Translations under genes and position numbers: made by a program
The notes under the pieces: model-generated
The model's input: only the letters and a program-made list of their open reading frames with translations
Told to the model about the DNA's origin: nothing
The model's database searches: none
Assembly (NCBI GenBank): GCA_902588965.1
Contig: CACIRD010000004.1
Span: forward strand, 62,001-126,000
DNA: 64,000 bases
Direction: 5' to 3'
Source: an uncultured Pelagibacteraceae bacterium
Lineage (GTDB): Bacteria; Pseudomonadota; Alphaproteobacteria; Pelagibacterales; Pelagibacteraceae
Shown here: positions 15,794 through 26,020 of the stretch, piece after piece
How positions within the stretch are numbered: position 1 is the first letter of the stretch
How the letters are laid out: each line of letters starts with the position of its first letter

Positions 15794-17305
15794 TTATTTT
15801 GAATTATTTGAATAAATTACTCTTGGCTCTAAAAATAATTCTCTAGCAAGAGCTTTAAATCTTTTAGTAACTTGTTTTGAGATTATTTCTTGATGTTGTG
15901 ATGGAATTTTCAAAAATACAGCATTACCTCTTTTATACAATTTAAACTCTTCAAGAAATATCGTAGATATCGAAGTCAATGATTGTGAAAATCTCAATGC
16001 AGCTCCCACTTGTTTGCTTGAAAAAATTTCATTATTATTTAAAAAAGTTAGGTACTCCATTTTTGGATTATATTTGATACTGCAATAGCGCCAATAACAT
16101 GACAAAGCTAATTGTATTCTTTCTTTGTGTGTCAGTCTAAGTAACGGAGTGTTTATCGTTTCTTGAAATACTAATTCAGCTTTTTGAAATGCTCCTAATC
16201 CCCAATCCATATGGCTTAATACACATGCTAGATATAATAATTTCTTATTAAAATGTTCATTGCCTTCAAAAACTGGCTGAATAAAATCATAATATTTTTT
16301 ATAGTTCGATCCTAGATCACCTCTTTTTTTTGCAACATTCTCAAGTGCTTTGTAAAAGATTTCAGATTCTTTTACATCTTTAAAATAGTCAATTGATAAA
16401 GAACCTTCACGCAAACCACTTATAGAACAAATTATATTTCTTGGATTTGTAACTCTCATAATTTCATCAAGTATAATGCAACTATAGGGTAAATATGGTG
16501 TTCTAGATTTTGAAATATACTCAACTGTTTTAAGTTTAGATTTATTAAAAGATGAAATTTTTTCAACAAACTTAGATAAAACATTGTTATCAATACTATA
16601 TTGATGAATTATATGTACCGGATGATTATTTTGAAAAAGATGTAACTTAAATAATGCACGCCAAGTACCTCCAACTAAATATAAATTATTAAACTTCTTT
16701 TTTGAGAGCCATTTTTCATCTCTTAATAATTTTTTAATATATTTTGCTAAATTTCTTTTTTTAACTATAGGATTATTTAATAATCTTAAAACGCCAACGG
16801 GTAATGAGGTTGTATTGGTTACTATATTGTTTTCAACTCGGGCTAACTCCAAACTACCACCCCCAAGATCAGCAACTAATCCATCAACATTTTCAAAACC
16901 TATTTTTACTCCCTCAGCTGAGCATGTAGCTTCTTCTTCGCCTGATAATATATTAATCTTAGTTTTAAAAAGTTTTTCAACTTCATCAATAAAAGGTTTT
17001 GTATCAGTTGCTTCTCTTATAACTGCTGTTGCAATAATCTTTAGATTTGTGATTTTTGAAATATTTAAAATTTCAGAAAATCTTTTTAAAACTTTTAAAG
17101 CATATTCAGTACCAGATCTGTGAAGTTTTTTCGATTTATCTAAATTTTTTCCAAGTTCACAAACAGCTTTTTCATTAAAAAAAGGCACACGAGAAGAACT
17201 GAAATCTTCATAAATTAGCATTCTTATAGAGTTTGATCCAATGTCTATTATAGCTAATTTTGCCTGTTTTAATTTTAAACTATTTTTGCTTTTAATTACT
17301 TCCAC
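15794..17305 (-). CDS. ppx: Exopolyphosphatase (Ppx/GppA family)
   Basis: Releases orthophosphate from polyphosphate, or removes the 5' phosphate of pppGpp. The 503-residue protein has the actin-like ATPase-fold signatures AIIDIGSNSIRMLIYE (about residues 18-33) and VADLGGGSLELA (about 142-153), and a C-terminal HD-like helical domain with SHMDWGLGAF. It overlaps ppk by 14 bp at its start, so synthesis and breakdown of polyphosphate are encoded together, next to the phosphate regulon. Ppx and GppA functions cannot be separated by sequence, but the ppk neighbour favours Ppx. Confidence 0.92.
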   Translation of the reverse strand: MEVIKSKNSLKLKQAKLAIIDIGSNSIRMLIYEDFSSSRVPFFNEKAVCELGKNLDKSKKLHRSGTEYALKVLKRFSEILNISKITNLKIIATAVIREATDTKPFIDEVEKLFKTKINILSGEEEATCSAEGVKIGFENVDGLVADLGGGSLELARVENNIVTNTTSLPVGVLRLLNNPIVKKRNLAKYIKKLLRDEKWLSKKKFNNLYLVGGTWRALFKLHLFQNNHPVHIIHQYSIDNNVLSKFVEKISSFNKSKLKTVEYISKSRTPYLPYSCIILDEIMRVTNPRNIICSISGLREGSLSIDYFKDVKESEIFYKALENVAKKRGDLGSNYKKYYDFIQPVFEGNEHFNKKLLYLACVLSHMDWGLGAFQKAELVFQETINTPLLRLTHKERIQLALSCYWRYCSIKYNPKMEYLTFLNNNEIFSSKQVGAALRFSQSLTSISTIFLEEFKLYKRGNAVFLKIPSQHQEIISKQVTKRFKALARELFLEPRVIYSNNSK

Positions 17306-19448
17306 TTTTAATCAATCTTAAGTGCAGTTGTTTAGGCTGCATTTTTAATTTAGCCTTGCCTCTTCCAGATAAGCTCGGATTATTCATAAAATATTCATGA
17401 GCTGAAAAGGAATCGTTATTACTATATTTAATTTTTTTATAATTACCATCAGCATTGAGCTCCCAGCTCTGATTAGTATCAAGATAATTTGCTAACATTA
17501 TTTGATCTAAAATTTGCTCATGAACGGTTTCATTTTCAATTGGCACTAGAAGTTCTACTCTTCTATTCAAATTTCTCGGCATTAAATCAGCTGAAGAAAT
17601 ATATACTTTTGCATTTCTATCAGGCATTTTTTTTGTACCGTTACTAAAGCAGTAAATTCTAGAATGCTCTAAAAATCTTCCTATGATGCTTTTTACCACT
17701 ATGTTTTCTGATCTATTTTTAACTCCTGGTCTTAAACAACAAACACCTCTCACAAATAAATGAATTTTTACACCAGCATTTGAAGCTTCATAAAATTTAT
17801 CAATAATTTCTGGATCTACTAATGAATTCATTTTTGCCCAAATAGCTGCAAATTTTCCATTTTTAGAATTTCTAATTTCAGCATCAATATTTTTATTTAA
17901 CGTTTGCCTCATATTAATTGGCGAAATAGAAATTTTATTAAGATTTTTTGGTTTAGCGTATCCAGTTACATAATTAAAAAATTTCTCAACATCAGAGGCC
18001 ATTTTTTTATCACAACTAAATAAAGATAAATCAGTGTAAATTTTAGCATTTACTGGATGATAATTGCCGGTTCCTAAATGAAAATAAGTTTGTATTTTTC
18101 CTTGTTCTCTTCTTAAAACTAATGATGATTTTGCATGGGTTTTATATTTAGCAAAACCATAAACAATTTGGACACCTACTTTTTCTAAACTTCTTGATAG
18201 TTGAATATTAGCTTCCTCATCAAATCTAGCTTTAATTTCAATTAAAGCGGTAACTGTTTTTCCGTTTTCTGCAGCTGTTATTAAAGCTTTAACAATTGGT
18301 GAGTCTAGAGTTGTTCTATATAAAGTTTGTTTAATAGCTATAACTTTTTTATCATTTGCTGCTTGGTTTAAAAATTCAATTACTGAGTCAAATGTTTCAA
18401 AAGGATGATGAACAACTAAATCTTTCTTTTTAATAGTTTCAAAAAAATTATCATTATATTCTTTTAATCTTTCAACTTCTCTAGGGGTAAAATGCTTAAA
18501 TCTTAATTTTGGATTTTTTACTTTACATATTTGATCTATATCTTGAATTCCAACAAGGCCAGATACATCATAAATATAGTCAGGATTTATATCTAATTTA
18601 TTAGTTATAAATCTTACCAATTCTTTATCGCTATTTTCAAGAACTTCTAAACGAACAATATCACCAGTTCTACGTCTTTTTAAAGCCAATTCAAAAGATC
18701 TAACTAAATCTTCTGCTTCCTCTTGAATCTCTACGTCGCTGTCTCTTATTACTCTAAAAATCATTTTCTTTTCTAAATCATGATCTGGAAAAATTTCATT
18801 TGCAAAAAAACTTATTACGTCATCTAGAATAACAAACTTCTTATGATTTTTTGAAGACTCTATTTCAATAAATCTAGATAATGCTTTTGGTATTACAATT
18901 ATTGAGTTTAAAATCCTTTTTTTATTTTTTTTTCTTAACTTCATTACAATTGCTCTTCCTTGATTGATTATAAATGGAAATGGGTGTGCAGGATCAATTG
19001 CTGATGGTGTTAATAAAGGGTAAATCTCTTCTTTAAATATTTCTAGAAGTTTTTTTTTATCCTTAGTATTTAAATTAACTGGTTTAACTAAACTGATATT
19101 ATTTTTTTTTAATTCCATAATCAGTTTAATAAAAATTTTATTCTGTTTTTTTAATAAATTCTTAGTTTCAAGCACTACTTCATCCATTTGCTCTTCAGGT
19201 GTCAAACCATCAGAACTTAATGATTCAACTTCTTGTTTTATTTGACTATATAACCCAGCAACACGGACCATAAAAAATTCATCTAGATTAGACCCAGCAA
19301 TTGATAAAAACTTTACTCTTTCATAAAGAGGATTTTCGATATTTTGCGCCTCTAAAAGTACTCTGTCGTTGAATTTTAACCAAGAAAGCTCTCTATTAAT
19401 ATATTTAGATTTTAGCTCTTCTTTATGTTGTTTTTTTAAAGCAGTCAT
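17292..19448 (-). CDS. ppk: Polyphosphate kinase 1
   Basis: Makes polyphosphate from ATP, and works in reverse. The 718-residue length is standard. The N domain begins YINRELSWLKFNDRVL, the conserved PPK1 start, and the phospholipase-D-like catalytic domains carry the His of YKTHAKSSLVLRR, the HLGTGNYHP loop and DRNAKVYISSADLMPRNLNRR. It overlaps ppx downstream by 14 bp. Its start codon is only 13 bp from the start of the divergent sixA, so its promoter must lie within sixA coding sequence. Confidence 0.96.
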   Translation of the reverse strand: MTALKKQHKEELKSKYINRELSWLKFNDRVLLEAQNIENPLYERVKFLSIAGSNLDEFFMVRVAGLYSQIKQEVESLSSDGLTPEEQMDEVVLETKNLLKKQNKIFIKLIMELKKNNISLVKPVNLNTKDKKKLLEIFKEEIYPLLTPSAIDPAHPFPFIINQGRAIVMKLRKKNKKRILNSIIVIPKALSRFIEIESSKNHKKFVILDDVISFFANEIFPDHDLEKKMIFRVIRDSDVEIQEEAEDLVRSFELALKRRRTGDIVRLEVLENSDKELVRFITNKLDINPDYIYDVSGLVGIQDIDQICKVKNPKLRFKHFTPREVERLKEYNDNFFETIKKKDLVVHHPFETFDSVIEFLNQAANDKKVIAIKQTLYRTTLDSPIVKALITAAENGKTVTALIEIKARFDEEANIQLSRSLEKVGVQIVYGFAKYKTHAKSSLVLRREQGKIQTYFHLGTGNYHPVNAKIYTDLSLFSCDKKMASDVEKFFNYVTGYAKPKNLNKISISPINMRQTLNKNIDAEIRNSKNGKFAAIWAKMNSLVDPEIIDKFYEASNAGVKIHLFVRGVCCLRPGVKNRSENIVVKSIIGRFLEHSRIYCFSNGTKKMPDRNAKVYISSADLMPRNLNRRVELLVPIENETVHEQILDQIMLANYLDTNQSWELNADGNYKKIKYSNNDSFSAHEYFMNNPSLSGRGKAKLKMQPKQLHLRLIKSGSN

Positions 19449-19461
19449 ATATTTAGATTTT

Positions 19462-19986
19462 ATGTATCAATTATACGTCATGAGACACGCAAAATCTAGT
19501 TGGGATGATTTAAGTATTAATGATTTTGATAGACCACTTAGTAAAAGAGGCAAGAAAAATGCAAAAATGATTTGTGAATTTTTTGTTAAAAAAAAATTTA
19601 AATTTGATTATGCATTAATTTCATCATCAAAAAGAACAAAAAAAACTTTTCAAATTTTATCCAAGAAAATTAATAAGCCAAAAAAAGTTAATTTTTCAAA
19701 AGATTTATATTTAGTTGATGAGAATGCAATTACAAAAAAAATTAAAGAAATATCCAGTGAATATAAATCGATTTTGATTATAAACCATGAACCATCAGTG
19801 AAAAATTTAGTACGAAATCTTACAAAAAATCATAATACGAATAATTTTAAACTAATGAATTATAAATTCCCAACAGCAGCATTTGCAAAAATTGAGTTTG
19901 ATATTAAATCCTGGAATGAAATTGAGAAAAAAGGAGTTTTAAAAGAATTTATAAGACCCAAAGATCTTCAAGATTCTAAAGAATAA
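19462..19986 (+). CDS. sixA: Phosphohistidine phosphatase SixA / histidine phosphatase family
   Basis: The 174-residue protein has the histidine-phosphatase catalytic motif RHAKSSW near the N terminus (MYQLYVMRHAK) and a second His in INHEPSVKNL. SixA proteins dephosphorylate phosphohistidine, for example on phosphotransfer proteins. The ATG at 19462 gives the usual family start. A longer in-frame reading from 19369 lies inside ppk and adds unconserved residues. The 3' end overlaps the convergent phoB stop by 19 bp. The substrate is unknown. Its place among ppk and pho genes is suggestive only. Confidence 0.85.
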   Translation: MYQLYVMRHAKSSWDDLSINDFDRPLSKRGKKNAKMICEFFVKKKFKFDYALISSSKRTKKTFQILSKKINKPKKVNFSKDLYLVDENAITKKIKEISSEYKSILIINHEPSVKNLVRNLTKNHNTNNFKLMNYKFPTAAFAKIEFDIKSWNEIEKKGVLKEFIRPKDLQDSKE

Positions 19987-20651
19987 CCAGCTGATCTCAC
20001 TGTTCTAATTAAAGGTTTTGTATTTTGTATGTTAATTGCTTGTCTTAATCTTCTAATATGGACATCTACTGTTCTAGACTCAACGTATATATTCTCTCCC
20101 CATACATTGTTTAAAAGCTGTTCTCGTGAATAAACTCTTTTAGGATTTTTGATAAAAAAATCTAAAAGTTTAAATTCAGTTGGGCCTAAAGTAATTTCTT
20201 TATCTTTTCTATAAACTCTTTTTGTAATCCGGTCTATTTTTAAATCAGTAAATTCTACAATATCTGATGATGATTGAGGTTTAGATCTTCTCAATAAAGA
20301 TTTAATTCGAGCATTCAATTCTTTTTGACTAAAAGGTTTAGTCACATAATCATCTGCACCAGTATCAAATGCTTTTAATTTGTCCTCTTCCTCCCCTTTT
20401 GCAGTTAACATAATGATAGGAATATCATTAAACTTATTATTTTTTTTTAAATTTTTACAAATTTCAACACCAGATAATTCAGGTAACATCCAATCCATTA
20501 ATATTAAATCTGGGTGTTTTAATTTTATTTGTTTAAGAGCATCTTCTCCATTTTCTGAATGACTAACTTTATAACCTTCTTTTTCAAGATTATACATTAA
20601 CAAACTAACAATTGATGCTTCATCTTCAGCTATAAAAACATGAGCTGACAT
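19968..20651 (-). CDS. phoB: Phosphate regulon response regulator PhoB
   Basis: OmpR-type transcription factor activated by PhoR when phosphate is low. The 227-residue protein has the receiver domain with acidic pocket (EDEA) and phospho-acceptor Asp53 in LMDWMLPE, the KPF signature, and a C-terminal winged helix with EFKLLDFFIKNPKRVYSREQLLNNVWG and VDVHIRRLRQAI. It is the last gene of the plcP-agt-phoR-pstSCAB-phoU-phoB run, 3 bp after phoU. Likely targets in the window are the Pho boxes at 25958-25975 and 29815-29832. Confidence 0.95.
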   Translation of the reverse strand: MSAHVFIAEDEASIVSLLMYNLEKEGYKVSHSENGEDALKQIKLKHPDLILMDWMLPELSGVEICKNLKKNNKFNDIPIIMLTAKGEEEDKLKAFDTGADDYVTKPFSQKELNARIKSLLRRSKPQSSSDIVEFTDLKIDRITKRVYRKDKEITLGPTEFKLLDFFIKNPKRVYSREQLLNNVWGENIYVESRTVDVHIRRLRQAINIQNTKPLIRTVRSAGYSLES

Positions 20652-20654
20652 AAA

Positions 20655-21362
20655 TCATTTTTCTCCAGTTACAATTGGCTCTGTGCCCTTAGGTCTTTCA
20701 CCTTCTAAATATTCACCTTTAACTAAATAATAAATTTGTTCTGCAACATTTGTAGTATGATCACCAATACGCTCAACGTTTTTGGTCACAAACAACAAGT
20801 GAGTTCCATCCTCTAAATTTTTTTCATTTTCTTTAAGATATTTTATAACTTCTTGCATACAAAGATTTGTTAGATCATCTATTTGCTCGTCACTTTCCCA
20901 AACATTTACTGCCATTGACGCAGATCTTTCTAGATAAGCGTCTAATGTTGATTTTAATTGTTTTTGAACACTAGTAGATACTCTATTTAATGCATCTACC
21001 AAATTCTTTGGAAGATTTTCATTAAGCAAAAGTGTTCTCTTGGATATATTTTTTGCTAAATCACCTATTCTCTCTAAATCCGAAGACATTTTCAGAGCCG
21101 TTACAGTCTCTCTTAAATCAATTGCCATAGGTTGTCTCAATGCAATTAAATTTACAACTTGCTGTTCAACTAAAGTCTCAAATTTATCTATTTTTTCATC
21201 GTCTTGAATTACAGTTTCTGCAATATCGCTATTTCTTGTTGTAATGGCTTGAATAGCTTTACCTAAAGCATCCTCACACGCACTTCCCATTTTAATTATA
21301 TTCGCATTAAGATTTTTGAGTTCTTCTTCGTAAGATTTAACTGTATGTGGCGCTTCACCCAT
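20655..21362 (-). CDS. phoU: Phosphate transport system regulatory protein PhoU
   Basis: PhoU links Pst transporter state to PhoR, dampening the Pho response when phosphate is adequate. The 235-residue helical protein has two three-helix PhoU repeats with metal-binding motifs (ERIGDLAKNIS near residue 95 and ERIGDHTTNVAEQI near residue 195). Length and signature are typical. The start overlaps the pstB stop by one base, and phoB follows after 3 bp. Confidence 0.95.
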   Translation of the reverse strand: MGEAPHTVKSYEEELKNLNANIIKMGSACEDALGKAIQAITTRNSDIAETVIQDDEKIDKFETLVEQQVVNLIALRQPMAIDLRETVTALKMSSDLERIGDLAKNISKRTLLLNENLPKNLVDALNRVSTSVQKQLKSTLDAYLERSASMAVNVWESDEQIDDLTNLCMQEVIKYLKENEKNLEDGTHLLFVTKNVERIGDHTTNVAEQIYYLVKGEYLEGERPKGTEPIVTGEK

Positions 21363-22117
21363 TATCCAAACCTCCCGGTTATATAATCCTGTGTTTTTGT
21401 GTTATCAGGATTCTTAAATATCTTATCAGTTGATCCATGTTCAATCAAATGTCCTAGGTGAAAAAAACCTGTATTTTGAGAGACACGTGCAGCTTGAGCC
21501 ATAGAATGAGTTACAATTATTATTGTATGCTCCTTTTTTAACTCATCAATCAATTCTTCAATTTGTGCTGTTGCTATTGGATCTAATGCTGAACAAGGCT
21601 CATCCATTAATATAACTTCTGGTCTTACAGAAATAGCTCTAGCAATACAAAGTCTTTGCTGTTGTCCTCCAGATAATCCAGTTCCAGGTTCATGTAATCT
21701 ATCTTTTACTTCTTCCCATAGTGCAGCCTTTTTCAAACTAGTTTCAACAATTTCATCCATTTCTTGTTTTGATTGAGCCATACCATGAATTGTTGGACCG
21801 TAAGATACATTTTCATATAAAGTTTTTGGAAAAGGATTAGGTTTTTGAAAAACCATACCAATTTTTTCTCTAAGTCTTACTACATCGCAACTTTTATCAT
21901 TTATGTTAAAGTCGTTAATTAAAATTTCTCCTTTAACCCTGCAGATGTCAATTACATCATTCATTCTATTAAGACATCTAAGAAAAGTTGATTTACCACA
22001 ACCAGATGGACCAATTAATGCAGTTACTTGGTTTTCTTCAATATCTAAACCTATATTATAGAGAGCTTGTTTTTTTCCATAAAAAACATCTACATTTTTT
22101 GCTTTAATCTTTATCAT
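21362..22117 (-). CDS. pstB: Phosphate ABC transporter, ATP-binding protein
   Basis: ATPase of the high-affinity phosphate importer. The 251-residue protein has Walker [11 protein letters not shown]-loop VFQKPNPFP (PstB-specific), the signature [14 protein letters not shown], Walker [14 protein letters not shown] and the switch His in [12 protein letters not shown]. The ATG at 22117 is preferred because GGAG lies five bases before it. An upstream in-frame ATG at 22138 lacks a ribosome site and would overlap pstA. One base separates this start from the pstA stop. Confidence 0.95.
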   Translation of the reverse strand: MIKIKAKNVDVFYGKKQALYNIGLDIEENQVTALIGPSGCGKSTFLRCLNRMNDVIDICRVKGEILINDFNINDKSCDVVRLREKIGMVFQKPNPFPKTLYENVSYGPTIHGMAQSKQEMDEIVETSLKKAALWEEVKDRLHEPGTGLSGGQQQRLCIARAISVRPEVILMDEPCSALDPIATAQIEELIDELKKEHTIIIVTHSMAQAARVSQNTGFFHLGHLIEHGSTDKIFKNPDNTKTQDYITGRFG

Positions 22118-22118
22118 T

Positions 22119-23387
22119 TTAACTCCATTTTTTTTCAAACTTATGTCTAATTATTTGGGCAAATAAATTCATTATTATTAAAAAACCAAGTAAGACCATT
22201 ATACATGCCGAGACTTTTTCTACAAATCCTCTTTCAGCACTTTCAGCCCAAATATAGATTTGAACTGGTAAACTTGCAGCAGGATCCATTGGTGACCCAG
22301 GTATCGTGTTAACAAAAGCAACCATTCCAATTAAAATTAGGGGTGCAGTTTCTCCTAAAGCTTGAGCTAAACCAATTATTGTACCTGATAACGTCCCAGG
22401 CATTGAAAGAGGAACGGTATGATGCATTGTGGTTTGCATTCGACTTGCGCCCATAGCAAGTGCTGCCTCTCTTATACTTGGAGGAACCGCTTTTAAAGAT
22501 GCCCTCGCAGCTATAATTATTGTTGGTAAAGTCATCAATGATAAAGTGATACCTCCAACTAAAGGGGTAGACCTAGGAAGGTGAAATATAGCCAATAAAA
22601 CACCTAATCCGAGTAACCCAAAGACAATAGATGGAACTGCAGCCAAGTTATTTATATTTACTTCAATAAAATCAGTAAATCTATTTTTAGGTGCAAACTC
22701 TTCAAGATAAATTGCTGCAAGCACCGCCACAGGAAAAGCTATCATTAAGCATACAAGTATAGAAAAAATTGAGCCCATAAATGAACTAGCTATACCAGCA
22801 AGTTCTGGTTCTCTAGAGTCAGCATATGTAAAAAAACTGATATTAAATTTACTTTCAACTTTGCCTTTTGCAACAAGTTGATCGAAAATTTTTAATTGAT
22901 AATCGCTTACCCTTCTTTGATCTTCCGGTAAATCTCTTGGATAATTTCCTTTAAAGACTTGATCTAAATCATCTGAAGCGGTTAGATAAACTTCTTTTGT
23001 TTTTCCTATTAAACCAGGGTTATTTAGAAGTTCATTTTTAATTTCTTTTTCAAAAAAATAAGACACCATTCTCTTCAATTCATTTTCTTGATCTTCATTG
23101 GCATTTGGATCTAGGTCAGCCATTGATTTTAATGCTATATCGTAATAATCAGCATCCTGTAAATCCTCATTAGAAGGATTTTGTTCTAACATCATTAATT
23201 CAGCATCAAAAGTTACTGGAACAATGAGCCACGTTTTTTGAAAAGCAGAATAGCCAGTTGAAAAAATTTTAAAAATAAAGATTGTTAAAAATAAAAGTGC
23301 CATAAAAATTGCACTCAGACCGTATAAGCGAAATCTCTGTTCAGCTTTGTATCTTTTATTTAATAATTGTTCTTTACTTTTATTCAT
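22119..23387 (-). CDS. pstA: Phosphate ABC transporter permease PstA (long alphaproteobacterial form)
   Basis: One of two membrane channels of the phosphate importer. At 422 residues it is longer than E. coli PstA (about 296), because an extra soluble region of ~130 residues lies between the first membrane span (about 25-45) and the core permease spans. This matches alphaproteobacterial PstA proteins that carry the DUF3333 domain. The core has the ABC permease EAA-like loop [27 protein letters not shown] (in two pieces around residue 310). It overlaps pstC by 8 bp. Confidence 0.94.
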   Translation of the reverse strand: MNKSKEQLLNKRYKAEQRFRLYGLSAIFMALLFLTIFIFKIFSTGYSAFQKTWLIVPVTFDAELMMLEQNPSNEDLQDADYYDIALKSMADLDPNANEDQENELKRMVSYFFEKEIKNELLNNPGLIGKTKEVYLTASDDLDQVFKGNYPRDLPEDQRRVSDYQLKIFDQLVAKGKVESKFNISFFTYADSREPELAGIASSFMGSIFSILVCLMIAFPVAVLAAIYLEEFAPKNRFTDFIEVNINNLAAVPSIVFGLLGLGVLLAIFHLPRSTPLVGGITLSLMTLPTIIIAARASLKAVPPSIREAALAMGASRMQTTMHHTVPLSMPGTLSGTIIGLAQALGETAPLILIGMVAFVNTIPGSPMDPAASLPVQIYIWAESAERGFVEKVSACIMVLLGFLIIMNLFAQIIRHKFEKKWS

Positions 23388-24765
23388 ATTTCTCTCTATA
23401 TTTTTTAACTACTCTTAAGGCCACGATATTTAAACAAAGCGTTACTAGAAATAATGACATACCTAAAGCAAAAGCGGCTTGCGTTTTTGGGTCGCCAAAA
23501 GCTTGGTCTCCAATTAAAATTACCACAATTTGCGCTGTAATTGTTGAAGTAGATTCTAATGGATTTAAAGTTAAGTTAGCAGCTAAACCCGAGGCCATAA
23601 CAACTATCATTGTTTCTCCAATAGCTCTTGAAACGCCAAGTAAAATAGATCCAACTATCCCGGGCAAAGCTGCGGGAAAAATAACTCTCTTAATTGTTTC
23701 TGATTTAGTCGCTCCCATAGCGTAACTTCCATCTCTTAAACTTTGAGGCACACTTGTAATTACATCGTCACTTAAACTTGAAATAAATGGTATGATCATA
23801 ATACCCATTACCCCTCCTGCTGCTAAAGCACTTTCAGCTGAAACTTCAAGACCCATTGAGGTTCCTAATTCTTTCAAAAATGGTCCAACTGTTAGGGCAG
23901 CAAAAAAACCATAAACAACTGTTGGTATACCAGCTAAAATTTCAATTAAAGGTTTTGCATATTGTCTAACTTTGCTAGATGCATATTCAGCTAAATAAAT
24001 TCCACTCATTAATCCAATTGGGATAGCAACGCACATAGCAATAAATGCAATAAAAAAAGTACCTGCAAAAATAGGGACCGCTCCAAAAGTATCTGAATAC
24101 ATTGATGGATCTAAAGCCTCAGAAGAATCTCTTACAAAAGCTTTTGCTGGATACCAATGAGTTCCAAAGACAAAATCAAATAATGGAATTACTTTAAAAA
24201 AATCTATAGTTTGAAATATAAGTGAGAAAACTATTCCAACAGTAGTTAATATTGCAGCTAAAGAGGCTGTAAATAAAACTGCATTCAAAAATTTTTCAAC
24301 TGGTTCTCTTGTTCTAGAATTAGATGAAATTCTTTTATACGCATAAGCAACTGAAGCAATGATTATAGATAATACTATAACAGCTTTTGAACTTTGAGCT
24401 ATTGATCGAAGACTTAAATATTTTTCTGCTGAAGCCTCAATAAAAGGTGTAATTTCTCCGGTAAATTGTCCTCGCGACAATGATTTTGTTTTTTCGTATA
24501 TTAAATTTAATTCATCATCAAGATAACCTTGATTTGAATAATCGCTTAAGACTAATAACTTTACAATTGTAGGCTCAAAAATTGCCCATAAAGAAAAAAT
24601 TATAAAGGCTGGTATTGCGCACCAAATTGCAAGATAATAACCATAAAATTGTGGTAATGCAGTTAATCTTTTATTTGAAGATTGAATTGTATATGCTTTT
24701 TTGCGTCCAAAATAATAGCTTGTGAAACCTAGAAGAACAATAAATGTAAACAATATTAAGTTCAA
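23380..24765 (-). CDS. pstC: Phosphate ABC transporter permease PstC (long form)
   Basis: Second permease of the Pst importer. The 461-residue protein has extra N-terminal spans and a periplasmic segment (about residues 1-230) before the core permease, a layout common in alphaproteobacteria. The core has the EAA loop LRDGSYAMGATKSETIKRVIFPAALPGI and the GAVPIFAGTFFIAFIAMCVAIPIGL entry helix. It is separated from pstS by a 91-bp spacer with an intrinsic terminator, so its transcription is probably lower than that of pstS. Confidence 0.94.
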   Translation of the reverse strand: MNLILFTFIVLLGFTSYYFGRKKAYTIQSSNKRLTALPQFYGYYLAIWCAIPAFIIFSLWAIFEPTIVKLLVLSDYSNQGYLDDELNLIYEKTKSLSRGQFTGEITPFIEASAEKYLSLRSIAQSSKAVIVLSIIIASVAYAYKRISSNSRTREPVEKFLNAVLFTASLAAILTTVGIVFSLIFQTIDFFKVIPLFDFVFGTHWYPAKAFVRDSSEALDPSMYSDTFGAVPIFAGTFFIAFIAMCVAIPIGLMSGIYLAEYASSKVRQYAKPLIEILAGIPTVVYGFFAALTVGPFLKELGTSMGLEVSAESALAAGGVMGIMIIPFISSLSDDVITSVPQSLRDGSYAMGATKSETIKRVIFPAALPGIVGSILLGVSRAIGETMIVVMASGLAANLTLNPLESTSTITAQIVVILIGDQAFGDPKTQAAFALGMSLFLVTLCLNIVALRVVKKYREKYE

Positions 24766-24800
24766 AAGAATCTCCTTTATTGGGACTTTACTATTATTTA

Positions 24801-24835
24801 AAAAAAAAGGGGTCTAAAAAGACCCCCTTTTTTAT
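24801..24835 (-). terminator. Intrinsic terminator/attenuator between pstS and pstC
   Basis: Read on the minus strand, a 6-bp G+C-rich stem (GGGGTC pairing with GACCCC, plus positions 24809-24826) with a 6-nt loop is followed by a run of eight T. It lies 22-30 bp after the pstS stop. Partial read-through would give much more binding protein than permease. Confidence 0.88.
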
Positions 24836-24856
24836 CATTTGTTAACTGAGAAACAA

Positions 24857-25888
24857 TTAATTACCCATAGCAACTAGCTTCGTAGCATTAGTTCTAGTTG
24901 TTTTATACAACTTAGAGTCTAATGGCACCAAACCAATGTCTGCTAGATAACCACCTTTTCCTATAGCTTTCTTAGTTGTGAATTCTTTCACAAACTCATG
25001 TAAGCCTGGAATTACTCCAACGTGAGCTTTTTTCACGTAAAAGAATAAAGGTCTGGCAACAGCATAACTGTAGTCTTGAATAGACTTCAATGATGGTTGT
25101 CCACCATCAATACTTGCTGCTTGTAATTTATCTTTTGCAGCTAGGAAATAACTGAAGCCAAAGAAACCAAACATTTCTTTATCTTGAGTTAACTTTTGGA
25201 TGATTAAACTATCGTTTTCTCCAACTTCAATAGCAGCACCATCTTCTCTGTAAAGTTTTTGAGGTTTTTTGTATTTTTTATTTCCAGCTTCAAAACCTGC
25301 TTTATAAAGAGCTTTAGCTTCTTTAGTCATACCTTTTTTCATTACTAAAGAATTCCAAGCATCTCTAGTTCCTGATGTTCCTGGTGGGATCATCACTGAA
25401 ATTTTTTGTTTTGGTAAGCTAGGGTCAATTTGATCCCAAGTTTTATAAATATTTGGAACTAATTTACCATCAACAACTGTATGAGCGGCTAGCGCTAAGT
25501 ATAATTGTTCTTTTGTAAAGTTTACTGGTTTTGCATCTTTACTGTAAGCTAATGTAATACCGTCGTTTCCAATTACGATTTCAACGATTTCATTTACACC
25601 ATTTTTCTTACAAAGAGCTTTTTCTTTATCTTTCATAGCTCTTGATGCGTTTGTTATATCTGGATGTTGTTCACCTACACCAGCACAAAATAGTTTAGCT
25701 CCACCACCAGTACCAGTAGACTCAATAACAGGAGTTTTAAATCCTGAACCACCAAATCTTTCAGCAACAACAGTCGCATAAGGGAATACTGTAGAAGAAC
25801 CAACTATCTTAATTTGATCTCTTGCTTGAGCAACAGTTGCTATTGATAAAGCAACTAATGAAGCAATTATTATAGTTAGTTTTTTCAT
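24857..25888 (-). CDS. pstS: Periplasmic phosphate-binding protein
   Basis: Captures phosphate for the Pst importer and is usually the most abundant Pho-regulated protein in SAR11. The 343-residue product starts at the ATG 25888 with a signal peptide (MKKLTIIIAS to AQA, cut before RDQIKIVGSST). Binding-site sequences VGSSTVFPYA, ESTGTGGGAKLFCAG and the PPGTSGTRDAW loop are visible. An ATG six codons upstream is also in frame, but AAGGA between the two favours the internal start. A Pho-box promoter precedes it and a terminator follows. Confidence 0.95.
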   Translation of the reverse strand: MKKLTIIIASLVALSIATVAQARDQIKIVGSSTVFPYATVVAERFGGSGFKTPVIESTGTGGGAKLFCAGVGEQHPDITNASRAMKDKEKALCKKNGVNEIVEIVIGNDGITLAYSKDAKPVNFTKEQLYLALAAHTVVDGKLVPNIYKTWDQIDPSLPKQKISVMIPPGTSGTRDAWNSLVMKKGMTKEAKALYKAGFEAGNKKYKKPQKLYREDGAAIEVGENDSLIIQKLTQDKEMFGFFGFSYFLAAKDKLQAASIDGGQPSLKSIQDYSYAVARPLFFYVKKAHVGVIPGLHEFVKEFTTKKAIGKGGYLADIGLVPLDSKLYKTTRTNATKLVAMGN

Positions 25889-25933
25889 TATCTTTAATCC
25901 TTTCATTATTTATTAATTAAAAGATGATTGAAT

Positions 25934-25975
25934 CGTATAAATTCATTGAATCTTTATTATTACAAAATTGTTACA
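25934..25975 (-). promoter_or_regulatory. Pho-box promoter of pstS
   Basis: On the minus strand two 7-bp direct repeats, TGTAACA (plus positions 25969-25975) and TGTAATA (25958-25964), are separated by 4 bp, the 11-bp period expected for PhoB dimers. After 18 bp comes TATACG (25934-25939), a plausible -10 element 45 bp before the start codon. The same arrangement precedes plcP. Confidence 0.8.
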
Positions 25976-26020
25976 CTTTTGTTAAAAAGGTAACTTTATA
26001 GTTGTAATCTAATAAAACTT

